A stretch of 64,000 bases of DNA, taken from positions 1 through 64,000 of the forward strand of contig NZ_LIKT01000002.1 of assembly GCF_001294455.1 (NCBI RefSeq), given 5' to 3'. The notes beneath the pieces are model-generated. The model searched no databases. It was not told the origin of the DNA and saw only the letters and a program-made list of their open reading frames with translations. Position 1 is the first letter of the stretch. Each line of letters starts with the position of its first letter. This stretch comes from Phaeobacter sp. 11ANDIMAR09 (GTDB lineage Bacteria > Pseudomonadota > Alphaproteobacteria > Rhodobacterales > Rhodobacteraceae). The translations under genes and the position numbers were made by a program. This document shows positions 43,605 to 53,093 of this stretch, in pieces.

Positions 43605-44231
43605 TCAAGCCGCGGCGCGCAGGCCGACGGGGGTGACGGGCATAGGCTTGAAGCCTTTCAACCCTTCGATATTGGCGAGCAGGCGGCGCACATTGGCATA
43701 GGTCTCCAGCGAGATGCCGCCTTCGGGGGCATGGGCCACATAGGAATAGATCGCCACATCCGCGATGGTGGGGGCCGAACCAACCAGGAAGTCGCGCCCC
43801 TCCAGGTGGGCCTCCAGTTTGCCCAGCACCCGCTCGGCGACAGTTTTACAGAACTCTGCATCCAAGGCTGCGTTGAAGACATTGATCAGACGTGCGGCGG
43901 CCGGGCCAAAGGCAACCTCACCCGCAGCCAGGGTCAGGAACTTCTGTACCTCGGCCTCGGCCACTGGATCGCTGGGCAGATAGGCTGGGGCGTATTTGCG
44001 CGCCAGATAGACCAGAATGGCATTGGCGTCGGTGATCACGGTATCGCCGTCCTCAATCACCGGCACCTGACCGGCAGGGTTCAGCGCCAAAAAGGCCTCG
44101 CCCTTTTGTTCGCCGCTGGCGAGATCGACGTTGATTACCTCATGGGCGATGCCTGCCAGGCTGGCAAAGAGTTCGACACGATGAGCGTGACCGGAGAGCG
44201 GGAAGCTGTGAATGCGAATCGTATTGGACAT
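43605..44231 (-). CDS. Glutathione S-transferase
   Basis: 208 residues from ATG 44231. The N-terminal domain has IHSFPLSGHAHRVELFASLA and NPAGQVPVIEDGDTVITDAN (cis-Pro and the glutathione-carboxylate contacts). The C-terminal capping motif is SAPTIADVAIYSYVAHAPEG. First gene of the minus-strand run with the PNPOx fusion and DUF1348. Divergent from a LysR gene, the usual arrangement for LysR control. Confidence 0.9.
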   Translation of the reverse strand: MSNTIRIHSFPLSGHAHRVELFASLAGIAHEVINVDLASGEQKGEAFLALNPAGQVPVIEDGDTVITDANAILVYLARKYAPAYLPSDPVAEAEVQKFLTLAAGEVAFGPAAARLINVFNAALDAEFCKTVAERVLGKLEAHLEGRDFLVGSAPTIADVAIYSYVAHAPEGGISLETYANVRRLLANIEGLKGFKPMPVTPVGLRAAA

Positions 44232-44422
44232 AGTCTGTACCTCAAGGTTTTGCCGCGACTGCGGCCCGGGTGAAAGCAACTGGTTAAGAGCTGCGGTTCG
44301 ATGAGGTAGAGATACATTCAGAACACTTGGGTGATAATATATCTATCTGTGGAGTAAGTATGTACGAAACGGCGATAATGAACTAGGCTGCCTGCACCTG
44401 ACCAGAGCAGAGGGCTAAGGGA

Positions 44423-45331
44423 ATGGACACATTGGATTGCATGCGGACCTTTGTTGCGGTTGCGGCGCAGCATTCCTTTACGGCCGGGGCACGCCAGATC
44501 GGCATTAGCACCAAACTTGCCAGCAAATATGTGGCCCGGCTAGAAGAACGCCTGGGCGCGCAGCTCTTTCACCGCACCACGCGATCCGTCACCCTGACCG
44601 ATACCGGCCAGGCCTATCTGGAGCGTTGCCTGCCTCTTCTGGATCAAATCGACGAGATGGAAGGCGTCATACAGGAGCGCCAATCTGAATTGGCGGGGGG
44701 GATCCGGATCACCGCGCCTACTGGCTTTGGCAGCCGCGAACTGGTGCAGGCCGTGACGCCGTTTCAGCAGGCGCATCCAAAGGTGCAGATCGAGATGCTG
44801 CTGTCAGACTATCACGCGCCCATCGTCGAAGAAGGCATCGACTTGGCGGTGCGGTTTGGCAAGCTGCAGGATTCCACCCTGGTGGCGCGCAAACTCTGTG
44901 ACATGCGTTTGGTGGTGGCCGCCGCACCTGACTATCTGCAGCGCAATGGGGAGCCGGGTCACCCCAAGGCGCTGGCCACCCATAACTGCCTGTTACTGCA
45001 ATCTTCGGCGCAGCCGGATATCTGGCGCTTTCGCGAGGCAGGGGAGGTGACTTCGGTGGCGGTAAATGGCAGTTTTCGCGCCAACTCCCCACGTGCTGTT
45101 GCCCATATGGCGGCAGGGGGGCAGGGCATCGCCCGCTGCCCTTACTACACGGTGAAACCCTTTGTTGAGTCCGGACAACTGCAGCTGCTCTTTGCTGAGT
45201 GCGAGGATGCGCCATTGCCGCTCTATGTGGTTTATCCCCCCAGTCGCCATTTGACGGCACGGATTCGCGCTTTGATCGAACATCTGGCGACTTGGTTTCA
45301 ATCGGGGGGGCAAAATCTATGGGCGCCTTAA
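44423..45331 (+). CDS. LysR-family regulator
   Basis: 302 residues. HTH at 1-60 with HSFTAGARQIGISTKLASKY and the effector domain from GGIRITAPTGFGSRELVQAV. The KLASKYVARLEERLGAQLFH pattern is of the CrgA/DsdC-like subgroup often divergent from oxidoreductase genes. Likely controls the GST-PNPOx-DUF1348 run across the 191-bp gap. It ends 10 bases from convergent nagA. Confidence 0.9.
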   Translation: MDTLDCMRTFVAVAAQHSFTAGARQIGISTKLASKYVARLEERLGAQLFHRTTRSVTLTDTGQAYLERCLPLLDQIDEMEGVIQERQSELAGGIRITAPTGFGSRELVQAVTPFQQAHPKVQIEMLLSDYHAPIVEEGIDLAVRFGKLQDSTLVARKLCDMRLVVAAAPDYLQRNGEPGHPKALATHNCLLLQSSAQPDIWRFREAGEVTSVAVNGSFRANSPRAVAHMAAGGQGIARCPYYTVKPFVESGQLQLLFAECEDAPLPLYVVYPPSRHLTARIRALIEHLATWFQSGGQNLWAP

Positions 45332-45340
45332 CTGGAGCGC

Positions 45341-46507
45341 CTACAGGCCAGCGGTCTCATTGATTGGGGTCGCGGCGCCAAGATCGCTTTGGATACGGAT
45401 GAACTCATCTTCGCCGAGGCCAAGTGCGCAGCTGTCTGTTGACCATTGACCAATCACCTGTCGAGGCACGGTGACGGCCGCCGTCAGGGCTTCTTCGAGG
45501 GGGATGCCGCATTGTGAGACCAGTACACGCAGGGCCGTCGTGAGATCCAGATCAGCGCCCGCTAGGGTGCCGTCCTCCAACGTGAGACGCCCGTTTTGGC
45601 GCAGGATCTGGCGGCCCTCCAGTTTGAACGCGGAAATGTCGCTGCCAGCCGGGGCCATTGCATCGCTCACCAGGTAGATTTTGCCTTCGGGGCTGGGACG
45701 ACCCATTTTAGCAGCCCAGGCGGCACGCATCGCCGCAGGATGTACATGAATGCCATCGGCAATCAGACCGGCGTGCAGCGCAGGGGAACTCAGCGCGGCG
45801 CCAACCAGGCCGGGCGCGCGATGGTTCAGCGGGCTCATGGCGTTGAACAGATGGGTAACACAGCAGACACCCGCCTCGGCGTATTCCAAGGTCTGCTCAT
45901 AGGAGGCGTCGCTATGCCCCAGCGACAGCAGGACACCGGCATCCCGCAGGGTCTTGATCTGATCCAGGCTGACGCTTTCCGGAGCGAGGGTCACCATCAG
46001 CACGGGGAGGGCTTCGGCGGCGGCAATCAGCAGCTCCAGATCCGACAGGGTCATTTCCCGGATCAGTGCTGCGTCATGGGCGCCTTTGCGGCTTTGGGCC
46101 AGATGGGGGCCTTCCAGATGCAGCCCGGCGATACCGGGCACACCAGCCTTGATTGCCTGTGCTGCGGCTGCGATGACTTGTGCCGTTTTTTCGGCTGTGT
46201 CGGTGATCAGCGTCGGCAGGATCTGCACGGCACCCAGCCTTCTGTGAGCTTTGGCGATGCGCGCCAGCCCGGCGCAGCTGGGCTCTGCGTTTAGCATGAT
46301 GCCATCGCCGCCATTTACCTGCAGATCAAGATAGCCGGGGCTGAGGATATCGCCGCCAAGATCCACATACCGGCCCTGGGTTTCGGGCGCATAATCCGGC
46401 AGCAGGGCGACCAGTTGACCGCCCTCAAAGCGGGCGGTCAGACCCTGTTTCAGGCTTTGGCCATCAAAGATCGGCCCGCCGCCGAAATACGTGGGGGTGC
46501 TAGTCAT
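45341..46507 (-). CDS. nagA: N-acetylglucosamine-6-phosphate deacetylase
   Basis: 388 residues. Amidohydrolase with YLDLQVNGGDGIMLN, LHLEGPHLAQSRKGAHD (metal Glu region), LSLGHSDA and VTHLFNAMSPLNHR (metal histidines), and VSDAMAPAGSD with the catalytic Asp. Removes acetate from GlcNAc-6-P in chitin and peptidoglycan sugar use. Its start overlaps the kinase stop by 8 bases, so the pair phosphorylates then deacetylates GlcNAc. Confidence 0.92.
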   Translation of the reverse strand: MTSTPTYFGGGPIFDGQSLKQGLTARFEGGQLVALLPDYAPETQGRYVDLGGDILSPGYLDLQVNGGDGIMLNAEPSCAGLARIAKAHRRLGAVQILPTLITDTAEKTAQVIAAAAQAIKAGVPGIAGLHLEGPHLAQSRKGAHDAALIREMTLSDLELLIAAAEALPVLMVTLAPESVSLDQIKTLRDAGVLLSLGHSDASYEQTLEYAEAGVCCVTHLFNAMSPLNHRAPGLVGAALSSPALHAGLIADGIHVHPAAMRAAWAAKMGRPSPEGKIYLVSDAMAPAGSDISAFKLEGRQILRQNGRLTLEDGTLAGADLDLTTALRVLVSQCGIPLEEALTAAVTVPRQVIGQWSTDSCALGLGEDEFIRIQSDLGAATPINETAGL

Positions 46508-47411
46508 CCTGTTGTCCTGACGCGGGAGAGCTTGGGGGAAGGGGCTGGATGGCGAACTGCCGTGCCAGAGCCAGCGCTCCGGACAGAGGGTCGCCCAGGG
46601 GCTCCTGCAGGGCCTGTTGCATCTGGCGGGGCAGATAGTTGCGGTATTCAGGCGCGAGCCCCCCCGTCAAACAGAGCGCGTGACCGGGTGCCCAGCCAAT
46701 CCGGGGCAGGGTGTCGGCGAGGTAGCTAGCGCCCTGGCGCATCAGACCCTCAGCGAGAGCATCGCCAGTTTTTGCCTGGCTGGTAACCGTGCGGGCCAGC
46801 GCGCCAAATTCCAACGGGCTGGCTTGGGCTGCAAACGCGACAATCGCGGCCGGGCTGGAAAACTGAGTCAACAGGCGCGTGCTTAGGCCGGTGCCGGGCT
46901 CCAGCCCGTCGCACACATTCAGAGTGCGTGCCAGAGCCAGGCGGCCCAGCCACTGCGCCGAAGCCTCATCGCCCAGGTGCTGGCCCCAGCCGCCAATGAT
47001 GCGGTCTCTGCCCTGGATCTGGCTGGCCAGAAACGATCCGGTGCCGCAATGCGCAATGGCCCCGTCACCTGCCCCAAGTGCCCCGCGCAGGGCTGCAGGT
47101 CTGTCGTCTGCGATGCGGACCCGCACAAAGGGAAGCGCCTGCTCTAGGCGCTCGGCAATCTTGGGGCTGACAACCCCGGCCAAGCCAAGAAAGGCAGGCA
47201 CTTCGCCGAGTTGCGCCAGTGTCAGCCCGGCTGCCTTGCCCAGCTGCGCGAGCCCCAGGCGAATCTGCTCCAGGGCACCGTTAAAGTCGCTGGAAGCATT
47301 GGCTGGCCCGCTTTCCACTCTAAACACCCGGCCTGCCCATTCAAGCGCAAGCCGACAGCGGGTGCCGCCGCCGTCAATGGCAAGGAGTGCAGGTAGGGGG
47401 CTCTGTGTCAT
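46500..47411 (-). CDS. BadF/BadG-type N-acetylglucosamine kinase
   Basis: 303 residues from ATG 47411. ASKHA-fold kinase: LLAIDGGGTRCRLAL (phosphate 1), IADDRPAALRGALG, AHCGTGSFLASQIQGRDRII (phosphate 2), GGWGQHLGDEASAQWLGRLA and LTGGLAPEYRNYL (adenosine). Overlap with nagA points to GlcNAc (or glucosamine) as substrate. No phosphotransferase genes are nearby, so the sugar arrives unphosphorylated. Confidence 0.85.
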   Translation of the reverse strand: MTQSPLPALLAIDGGGTRCRLALEWAGRVFRVESGPANASSDFNGALEQIRLGLAQLGKAAGLTLAQLGEVPAFLGLAGVVSPKIAERLEQALPFVRVRIADDRPAALRGALGAGDGAIAHCGTGSFLASQIQGRDRIIGGWGQHLGDEASAQWLGRLALARTLNVCDGLEPGTGLSTRLLTQFSSPAAIVAFAAQASPLEFGALARTVTSQAKTGDALAEGLMRQGASYLADTLPRIGWAPGHALCLTGGLAPEYRNYLPRQMQQALQEPLGDPLSGALALARQFAIQPLPPSSPASGQQDD

Positions 47412-47548
47412 GGAGACAGGTATAAGTGCCTGACAAGAAGGGAGCCAGCCCAGATTGTTGCCAGCCGGGAAGCCGCGGCTTGCAGGTCGCAACTCGCAAG
47501 GATCGCGTCTGTGTCCAAAGCATATGGTACTGTTTTGCAGGAGAGAAA

Positions 47549-47625
47549 TGGTGGCGTGGGGGAGACTTGAACTCCCGACCTATCGATTATGAGTCGATCG
47601 CTCTAACCAACTGAGCTACCGCGCC
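47549..47625 (-). tRNA. tRNA-Met (anticodon CAU), CCA encoded
   Basis: On the minus strand a 77-nt cloverleaf: D-arm TAGCTCAGTTGGTTAGAGC, anticodon loop with CAT flanked by CT and AA, T-loop GTTCAAGT, encoded CCA. The acceptor GGCGCGG pairs with CCACGCC except one C-A mismatch at the fifth pair. It looks like elongator Met; a CAU tRNA read as Ile after lysidine modification cannot be excluded from sequence alone. Confidence 0.9.
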
Positions 47626-47719
47626 ATCTTCTGTGAGGGGCGATTTACGGAATGGCGCCCCTGGGGTCAAGGCGCAAATGCAGGAGAATGGCCTATTCGG
47701 AGATGTTTTTTTGCCCGCT

Positions 47720-48715
47720 TCAGCTGTTTTCTTGGTTTTTAGCCCTTTGCGTGCGACTGGGCAGGGCCTGCAGGGTGGCGCGAATAAAAAGATCGCATAG
47801 ATCCGGTGCCGTAATGGGCAGCATATGGCCGTGATCGGGGGCTATTTGGCAATTTAACCCGTAGCTTTCCATGGCTTGGCCCTGGGTTTTTGGGGCGAGA
47901 ATCGCATCTTCGGCCCCAAAAAGAATCGCCCCGGGGGTCTTTAGCTCTTTGGTGTAGCGGGTGGCCTGGATCTCGATTGCAGGGTATAGGAAGGAGGCAT
48001 CCGCCGAGGCCGCGACAAAGCTCTCAGGGCGCAGCCCCAATGCGCCGCCTGCCTTGGTCAGGAAGTCATCCGGACAGGCCTCGGGGGCAAAGATCTGGTC
48101 GAGGACCGGCGCGGCAGTGCGCTCGGCGGTTGGGACAGCAACCGTCTGCGCCATCAAATGCCGCATGACACTGGTGTGGACGATCAAGCCCTTAAAGGCT
48201 TCAGCTCCCTGTGGGGAGGGGTGGGTCAATGGGGCCAACAGGGCCAGGCCGCGAATTTTATCGGGTGCGAGCAGGGCCATGGCCAGCGACACGGCGCCCC
48301 CCAAGGAATGCCCGACTAGAACGGGCTGGTCGATCCCAAGCTGATCAAGAACGCCGCACAGGGTCTTTGCCTGTTCCGGCAGGCGAGCCAGGGCATCGCT
48401 GGCGCGGGTGGAGTATCCACATCCGGGCCGGTCCAGGGCGATGACCCGATAATCCTGAGCCAGCCTTTCGGCAAGAGCATAGGTGAAATGCTGCAACTGA
48501 CCGCTGAGCCCGTGGATTAGAACCAGTGGTTGCGCATGCCGCGGGCCGATGTCGATATAGTGGATCCTGCCCCGTGCCGTGTTGCAGAATTGGCCGATCG
48601 GAGGCACTAGGGCGCGGGCCTCTCGGGCCAGCTTGCGAGTTTTTAGATGCGACGCGCCCAGGAGGGCTGCAGGGGCGGCAAGAGCGATCAGGGCAAGGCT
48701 GCTAAGTGCGGACAT
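47720..48715 (-). CDS. Alpha/beta hydrolase
   Basis: 331 residues from ATG 48715 (GGAGAG at 7 bases). An N-terminal hydrophobic stretch (LSSLALIALAAPAALLGA) may anchor it or act as a signal. Core motifs: oxyanion LVLIHGLSGQLQHFTYAL, DRPGCGYSTR, nucleophile VGHSLGG, and the late His in APDHGHMLPI. 33 bases downstream of paaX on the same strand. Substrate unknown. Confidence 0.85.
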   Translation of the reverse strand: MSALSSLALIALAAPAALLGASHLKTRKLAREARALVPPIGQFCNTARGRIHYIDIGPRHAQPLVLIHGLSGQLQHFTYALAERLAQDYRVIALDRPGCGYSTRASDALARLPEQAKTLCGVLDQLGIDQPVLVGHSLGGAVSLAMALLAPDKIRGLALLAPLTHPSPQGAEAFKGLIVHTSVMRHLMAQTVAVPTAERTAAPVLDQIFAPEACPDDFLTKAGGALGLRPESFVAASADASFLYPAIEIQATRYTKELKTPGAILFGAEDAILAPKTQGQAMESYGLNCQIAPDHGHMLPITAPDLCDLFIRATLQALPSRTQRAKNQENS

Positions 48716-48748
48716 CAATACTCTCCGAAGAAAAACATTTAGGGGCGC

Positions 48749-49552
48749 TTAGGCCGGGGCTCTGCCTTCCAGCGCCGGAAGCTGTGGTTGCGGTAACCTG
48801 TCCAGGAGATCAAAGACACGGGTGCGACAGGCCTCTCCGGCCCAGGTTTCTGGGGAAAACCCCTGGGGCAGAACCGGGTGACGCAGGGCAATTCTACGCC
48901 AGTGGTGCACGATTAACGTGCGTAGCGTTGCCACCTGCACTGGGGTCAGATCGACCTCGGGCGGTGGAATTTTGGCCAGGGCGTTGTGCAGGGATTGGCA
49001 GGCCTCGATCAAATCCTGCGGGAACAGGCGGGCCTGCAACCAGCCGGGGACAGACAGATCAGACAGGGTTGCCACAAACAGATCATCCAGCCCTGCGGGG
49101 GCTGGCCCATATCCCAAGGCCGTGCGGCGGTTGACCTGGGTATATTGCGGCAGCAGCAGGGTTTCTTCCAGCGTGGTAAGGCTATTGCCGTCTTCGGCGA
49201 TCAGAAGATGCCAGCTTTGGGGCGGCTGTGGTGCGCGGGCATAGATTCGCGGGGTCACGGCGGCGGATTGATTCCGGCCAAATTCGGTCAGATAGTGCAC
49301 TGAGGCTCGTCCAGACCGGGTGCTCTCGATCCAGCCATCTTTGCGCAGCCGGTGCAGGGCCACGCGGATGGCTTCGGGCTTGATCCCCATGGGGGTGATG
49401 ATCTGGGTCAGAGTGGTGCCGCTGATCTGATCGCCGGGCCTCTGTGCCAGATCGCCAAACAGCGAGACAATGATCGACCAGACCCGCAGGTTCTGCAGGT
49501 CGGTGAGCTGGGCAATGCTCAGCTCAAAGGTCTGAGGGGATAGTGCTGTCAT
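48749..49552 (-). CDS. paaX: PaaX-type phenylacetate regulator
   Basis: 267 residues. The N-terminal winged helix (about 25-100) has SLFGDLAQRPGDQISGTTLT and AIRVALHRLRKDGWIESTRS. The PaaX middle domain and C-terminal region (PQDLIEACQSLHNALAKIPP; RTLIVHHWRRIALRHPVLPQ) are typical. PaaX represses paa genes and is released by phenylacetyl-CoA. It lies behind paaZ after a hairpin at 49567-49597. A TetR gene at the other end of the cluster may share the role. Confidence 0.88.
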   Translation of the reverse strand: MTALSPQTFELSIAQLTDLQNLRVWSIIVSLFGDLAQRPGDQISGTTLTQIITPMGIKPEAIRVALHRLRKDGWIESTRSGRASVHYLTEFGRNQSAAVTPRIYARAPQPPQSWHLLIAEDGNSLTTLEETLLLPQYTQVNRRTALGYGPAPAGLDDLFVATLSDLSVPGWLQARLFPQDLIEACQSLHNALAKIPPPEVDLTPVQVATLRTLIVHHWRRIALRHPVLPQGFSPETWAGEACRTRVFDLLDRLPQPQLPALEGRAPA

Positions 49553-49566
49553 GACAGCAGGATAAG

Positions 49567-49597
49567 CGCTCCGGGCCGGTTAGGCCAGCCCGGAGCG
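49567..49597 (-). terminator. Hairpin between paaZ and paaX
   Basis: CGCTCCGGGC (49567-49576) pairs with GCCCGGAGCG (49588-49597), 11-base loop. No clear T-run follows, so it may be an attenuating or processing hairpin. Confidence 0.5.
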
Positions 49598-49622
49598 TAA
49601 AGGCGTCACCTGTTTTGACGCC

Positions 49623-51653
49623 TCAGAAAGCGTTCATGGTCAGCAGCTCGTATTCCGCGACCTTTTCATCATCCTGGTTGGTCAGGGTGACATGCCAGCG
49701 GACCTCGCCGTATTCCTCGTTCCGAGGGGTCTTTTTCTTCACGCTCAGACGCACTTTGATGCTGTCCCCCGCCGAAACCGGCTTCATGAAACGCAGGTTA
49801 TCGAGACCGGTGTTGGCCAGAACAGGCCCTTCATTGGGCTCGACAAACAGGCCTGCGGCAAAGGAGAGCAGCAGATAGCCATGCGCGACGCGACCGGGGA
49901 AGAAGGGGTTCCGCTTGGCGGCCGCGTCATCCATATGGGCGTAGAAGGTATCGCCGGTGAAGGTGGCAAAATGCTCGATATCGTCCAGCGTCACCTTGCG
50001 CGAGGGGCTGTTGAGCGTCTCACCGATGGCCAGCTCGCCAAATTTGCGGGTGAAGGGATGCGCCGGGGCCTCGACTTCGGTGCCGCCGGGCACCCACTGC
50101 TGACCAATCGCGGCCAGAATGTCGGGGCTGCCCTGAATGGCGGTACGCTGCATGTAGTGTTTCACACCGCGCACGCCGCCCAGCTCTTCGCCACCACCGG
50201 CACGACCGGGGCCACCATGCACCATATGCGGCAGGGGCGAGCCATGGCCGGTGCTTTCCTTCATCGAGGTGCGGTTGTTGAAATAGATCCGCCCGTGATA
50301 GGCGCCCGATCCCAGCGCTACCTCGCGGGCGACTTCGGGATCATTGGTGATGCAGGAGGCCACCAGCGAGCCCTCGCCACGGTTGGCCAGTGCTACAGCA
50401 TGGTCCAGATCGCGGTAGCCCATGACGGTGGAAACCGGGCCAAAGGCTTCGGTGTCATGTACGCGCTGGGCAGCATCGGGGTCTTCACAGTGGAACAGCA
50501 TCGGCGGCACAAAGGCACCTTTTTCAGCATCGGCGCCCTCAACCGCAAAATCATCGGGGTTGCCGTAGACGCGGGTGGCCTCAGTCGCCAGAATCCCCGC
50601 CTTCTCCAGCACGTCGCGTTTCTGGCCATTGGACACCAGTGCGCCCATGCGGGTGCTTTCCAGACGTGGGTCACCAATTGTGGTCTTGGCCAGGCGGGCA
50701 GACAGGGCCTCAATCACGGCCTCGGATTGCGATGCAGGGGTGATGATGCGGCGCACGGCGGTACATTTCTGCCCCGCCTTGGTGGTCATCTCGCGGCTGA
50801 CTTCTTTGATGAACAGATCAAATTCTGGCGTGCCGGGTGTGGCATCTGGCCCTAGGATCGAAGCGTTCAGGCTGTCCTGTTCCGCCACAAAGCGGATGGA
50901 GTTTTCCAGGATCACTGGATTCTGGCGCAGTTTCAGCGCGGTCTGGGCCGAGCCGGTAAAGCTGACCACATCCTGCATGGTCAGATGGTTGAGCATATCG
51001 CCCAGACCGCCCGAAACCAGCTGCAGCGCACCGGCAGGCAGGATGCCGCTGTCGAGCATCAGGCGCACGGCGAGTTCGGTCACGTAGCAGGTGGCAGTCG
51101 CAGGTTTTACGATGGCAGGCACACCCGCCAGCAGGGTGGGGGCGAGCTTTTCCAACATGCCCCAGACGGGGAAGTTGAAGGCGTTGATATGGACCGCAAC
51201 CCCTTGCAAAGGTGTGCAGATATGCTGACCGAGGAAGGTGCCGTGGCGCGACAGCTGCTCGACCTCGCCATCCAGATAGACCTTGGCGTCGGGCATCTCG
51301 CGGCGACCTTTGGAGGCAAAGACAAACATGGTGCCGATGCCGCCGTCGATGTCGATCATGTGGTCCGCCTGGGTGGCGCCGGTCTCAAAGCTGAGATCAT
51401 AAAGCGCCTGTTTGTGCTCATTCAGATGCGCCGACAGCGCCTTGAGCATCCGTGCGCGGTCATGGAAGGTGAGCGCCCGCAGGGCAGGGCCACCCACGTC
51501 GCGGGCGTAAGACAGCATCGCCTGCACATCCAGCGCGTCATTGCCGGCCTGCGCCAGCGGGGCGCCGGTGACGGCGCTGGCGATGTTGCGGGCGCCGGCG
51601 CCTGGGGCGATCCATTCACCAGCGGCAAAACTCGATACGTCTAGAAGGCTCAT
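49623..51653 (-). CDS. paaZ: Bifunctional oxepin-CoA hydrolase / 3-oxo-5,6-dehydrosuberyl-CoA semialdehyde dehydrogenase
   Basis: 676 residues, the PaaZ two-domain length. The aldehyde dehydrogenase part (about 1-520) has [34 protein letters not shown] and the nucleophile in [10 protein letters not shown]. The MaoC-like hydratase part (about 540-676) has [15 protein letters not shown] and [20 protein letters not shown]. It opens the oxepin-CoA ring and oxidises the aldehyde. Divergent from paaG, with a palindromic operator in the gap. Confidence 0.93.
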   Translation of the reverse strand: MSLLDVSSFAAGEWIAPGAGARNIASAVTGAPLAQAGNDALDVQAMLSYARDVGGPALRALTFHDRARMLKALSAHLNEHKQALYDLSFETGATQADHMIDIDGGIGTMFVFASKGRREMPDAKVYLDGEVEQLSRHGTFLGQHICTPLQGVAVHINAFNFPVWGMLEKLAPTLLAGVPAIVKPATATCYVTELAVRLMLDSGILPAGALQLVSGGLGDMLNHLTMQDVVSFTGSAQTALKLRQNPVILENSIRFVAEQDSLNASILGPDATPGTPEFDLFIKEVSREMTTKAGQKCTAVRRIITPASQSEAVIEALSARLAKTTIGDPRLESTRMGALVSNGQKRDVLEKAGILATEATRVYGNPDDFAVEGADAEKGAFVPPMLFHCEDPDAAQRVHDTEAFGPVSTVMGYRDLDHAVALANRGEGSLVASCITNDPEVAREVALGSGAYHGRIYFNNRTSMKESTGHGSPLPHMVHGGPGRAGGGEELGGVRGVKHYMQRTAIQGSPDILAAIGQQWVPGGTEVEAPAHPFTRKFGELAIGETLNSPSRKVTLDDIEHFATFTGDTFYAHMDDAAAKRNPFFPGRVAHGYLLLSFAAGLFVEPNEGPVLANTGLDNLRFMKPVSAGDSIKVRLSVKKKTPRNEEYGEVRWHVTLTNQDDEKVAEYELLTMNAF

Positions 51654-51749
51654 GCTCTGTCCTTTTCATTCCTGTGGCCGATCCCCTGTTGCTGGTCGTG
51701 AGACGACTCGCCGCGCCAAGGGCTCAAATTCGCATTCAATGATATATTG

Positions 51750-51763
51750 ACCGACTGGTCGGT
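51750..51763. promoter_or_regulatory. Palindromic operator ACCGACTGGTCGGT between paaZ and paaG
   Basis: ACCGAC-TG-GTCGGT lies in the 200-bp gap of the divergent paa genes. The form ACCG-N6-CGGT resembles the site described for the TetR-type PaaR of Corynebacterium. The TetR gene at 54425 is the obvious candidate binder. The match is by memory of the motif. Confidence 0.6.
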
Positions 51764-51853
51764 TTATGCAAGAAATTTGTCAACGGAGTTTTGCATCGCG
51801 CCTGTTTCGACTGGTCAGATCCAGCGAGACGGGGCTGCAGGAGGGAAAAAGAC

Positions 51854-52639
51854 ATGAGCGATTCTATTCTGGTCGCGGATCACGGCACTTGGGTGGAGAT
51901 CACCCTGAACCGGCCGGATCGGCTCAACAGTTTCAACGATGAAATGCACTATGCCCTGCGCAGCGCCATCGAGGCCGCGCGTGATGGTGGCGCCCGCGCC
52001 ATCCTGCTGACCGGTGCTGGCCGGGGTTTCTGCGCGGGCCAGGATCTGGGCGACCGCGACCCGCGCAAGATGGATGGCCCGCCGGATCTGGGCAATACCG
52101 TGCGTACCTTCTATGCGCCGCTGGTCAATTTGATCCGCTCGCTTGAGTTTCCGGTGATCTGTGCGGTCAATGGCGTCGCTGCTGGGGCTGGTGCCAATAT
52201 CGCGCTGGCCTGTGACATGGTCTTTGCAGCGGAAAGCGCCAAGTTCATCCAGTCTTTCTCCAAGGTCGGGTTGATCCCGGACACCGGCGGCAGCTGGCAT
52301 CTGCCACGCCTGCTTGGCGAAGCCCGCGCCAAGGGCCTGGCCTTTACCGCGCAGCCCTTGCCCGCCAAACAGGCCGAAGACTGGGGGCTGATCTGGAAGG
52401 CCGTTCCGGATGCCGATCTGATGGAGACCACCCGCGCCATGGCCGCGCAGCTGGGCAATGGGCCCACCCTGGGTCTGGGCCTCAGCAAACATTGCATTCA
52501 GGATGCCGCCGTTGCCACCCTGCAGGATCATCTGGAGCAGGAGGCCGACGCGATGAAGACCTGCGGCGAAAGCGCCGATTATGCTGAAGGTGTTGCCTCC
52601 TTTCTGGAAAAACGCGCGCCCAAGTTTCAGGGGAAATGA
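51854..52639 (+). CDS. paaG: 2-(1,2-epoxy-dihydrophenyl)acetyl-CoA isomerase (PaaG)
   Basis: 261 residues, crotonase fold. GAGRGFCAGQDLGDRD and AVNGVAAGAGANIALACDMV form the oxyanion holes, and SKVGLIPDTGGSWHLPRLLG carries the catalytic Asp. It turns ring-1,2-epoxyphenylacetyl-CoA into oxepin-CoA. Start ATG 51854 follows GAGGGAAA. Stop overlaps paaI by 4 bases. Confidence 0.92.
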   Translation: MSDSILVADHGTWVEITLNRPDRLNSFNDEMHYALRSAIEAARDGGARAILLTGAGRGFCAGQDLGDRDPRKMDGPPDLGNTVRTFYAPLVNLIRSLEFPVICAVNGVAAGAGANIALACDMVFAAESAKFIQSFSKVGLIPDTGGSWHLPRLLGEARAKGLAFTAQPLPAKQAEDWGLIWKAVPDADLMETTRAMAAQLGNGPTLGLGLSKHCIQDAAVATLQDHLEQEADAMKTCGESADYAEGVASFLEKRAPKFQGK

Positions 52640-53079
52640 GCATGACCGCAGAACTCACGCCTAAACAGCGTGCTGAAAAATCCGCAGAGGCCATGTGGGC
52701 CAGCGACAATGCCTCAAAATGGGCGGGGATGGAGATCTCCGCGATTGACGAAGGCTCCGCTACGCTGGAATTGACGGTCGAGGCGCATCACTGCAATGGC
52801 CATGGTATCTGCCATGGGGGCGTGACCTTCATGCTGGCCGACAGCGCCTTTGCCTTTGCCTGCAACAGCCGCAACCAATCAACGGTGGCGCAGAGCAACA
52901 GCATCACATTTACCGCCCCCGGCAAGCTGGGCGAGCGCCTGATCGCCTGCGCCATTGAGGTATCCCTCACCGGGCGCAGCGGCATTTATGACGTGACAGT
53001 TGAAAACCAATCCGGCCAGATGATCGCAGCCTTTCGTGGGCTTTCCCGTGCGATCAAAGGTCAATTGTTTGAAGAATAA
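52636..53079 (+). CDS. paaI: Hydroxyphenylacetyl-CoA thioesterase (PaaI)
   Basis: 147 residues, hot-dog fold. GHGICHGGVTFMLADSAFAF with the catalytic region, then CNSRNQSTVAQSNSITFTAP, match PaaI. It rescues CoA from dead-end thioesters of the pathway. ATG 52636 overlaps paaG; a second ATG at 52642 is possible. Confidence 0.92.
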   Translation: MSMTAELTPKQRAEKSAEAMWASDNASKWAGMEISAIDEGSATLELTVEAHHCNGHGICHGGVTFMLADSAFAFACNSRNQSTVAQSNSITFTAPGKLGERLIACAIEVSLTGRSGIYDVTVENQSGQMIAAFRGLSRAIKGQLFEE

Positions 53080-53093
53080 GTGAGGAGAACGCC

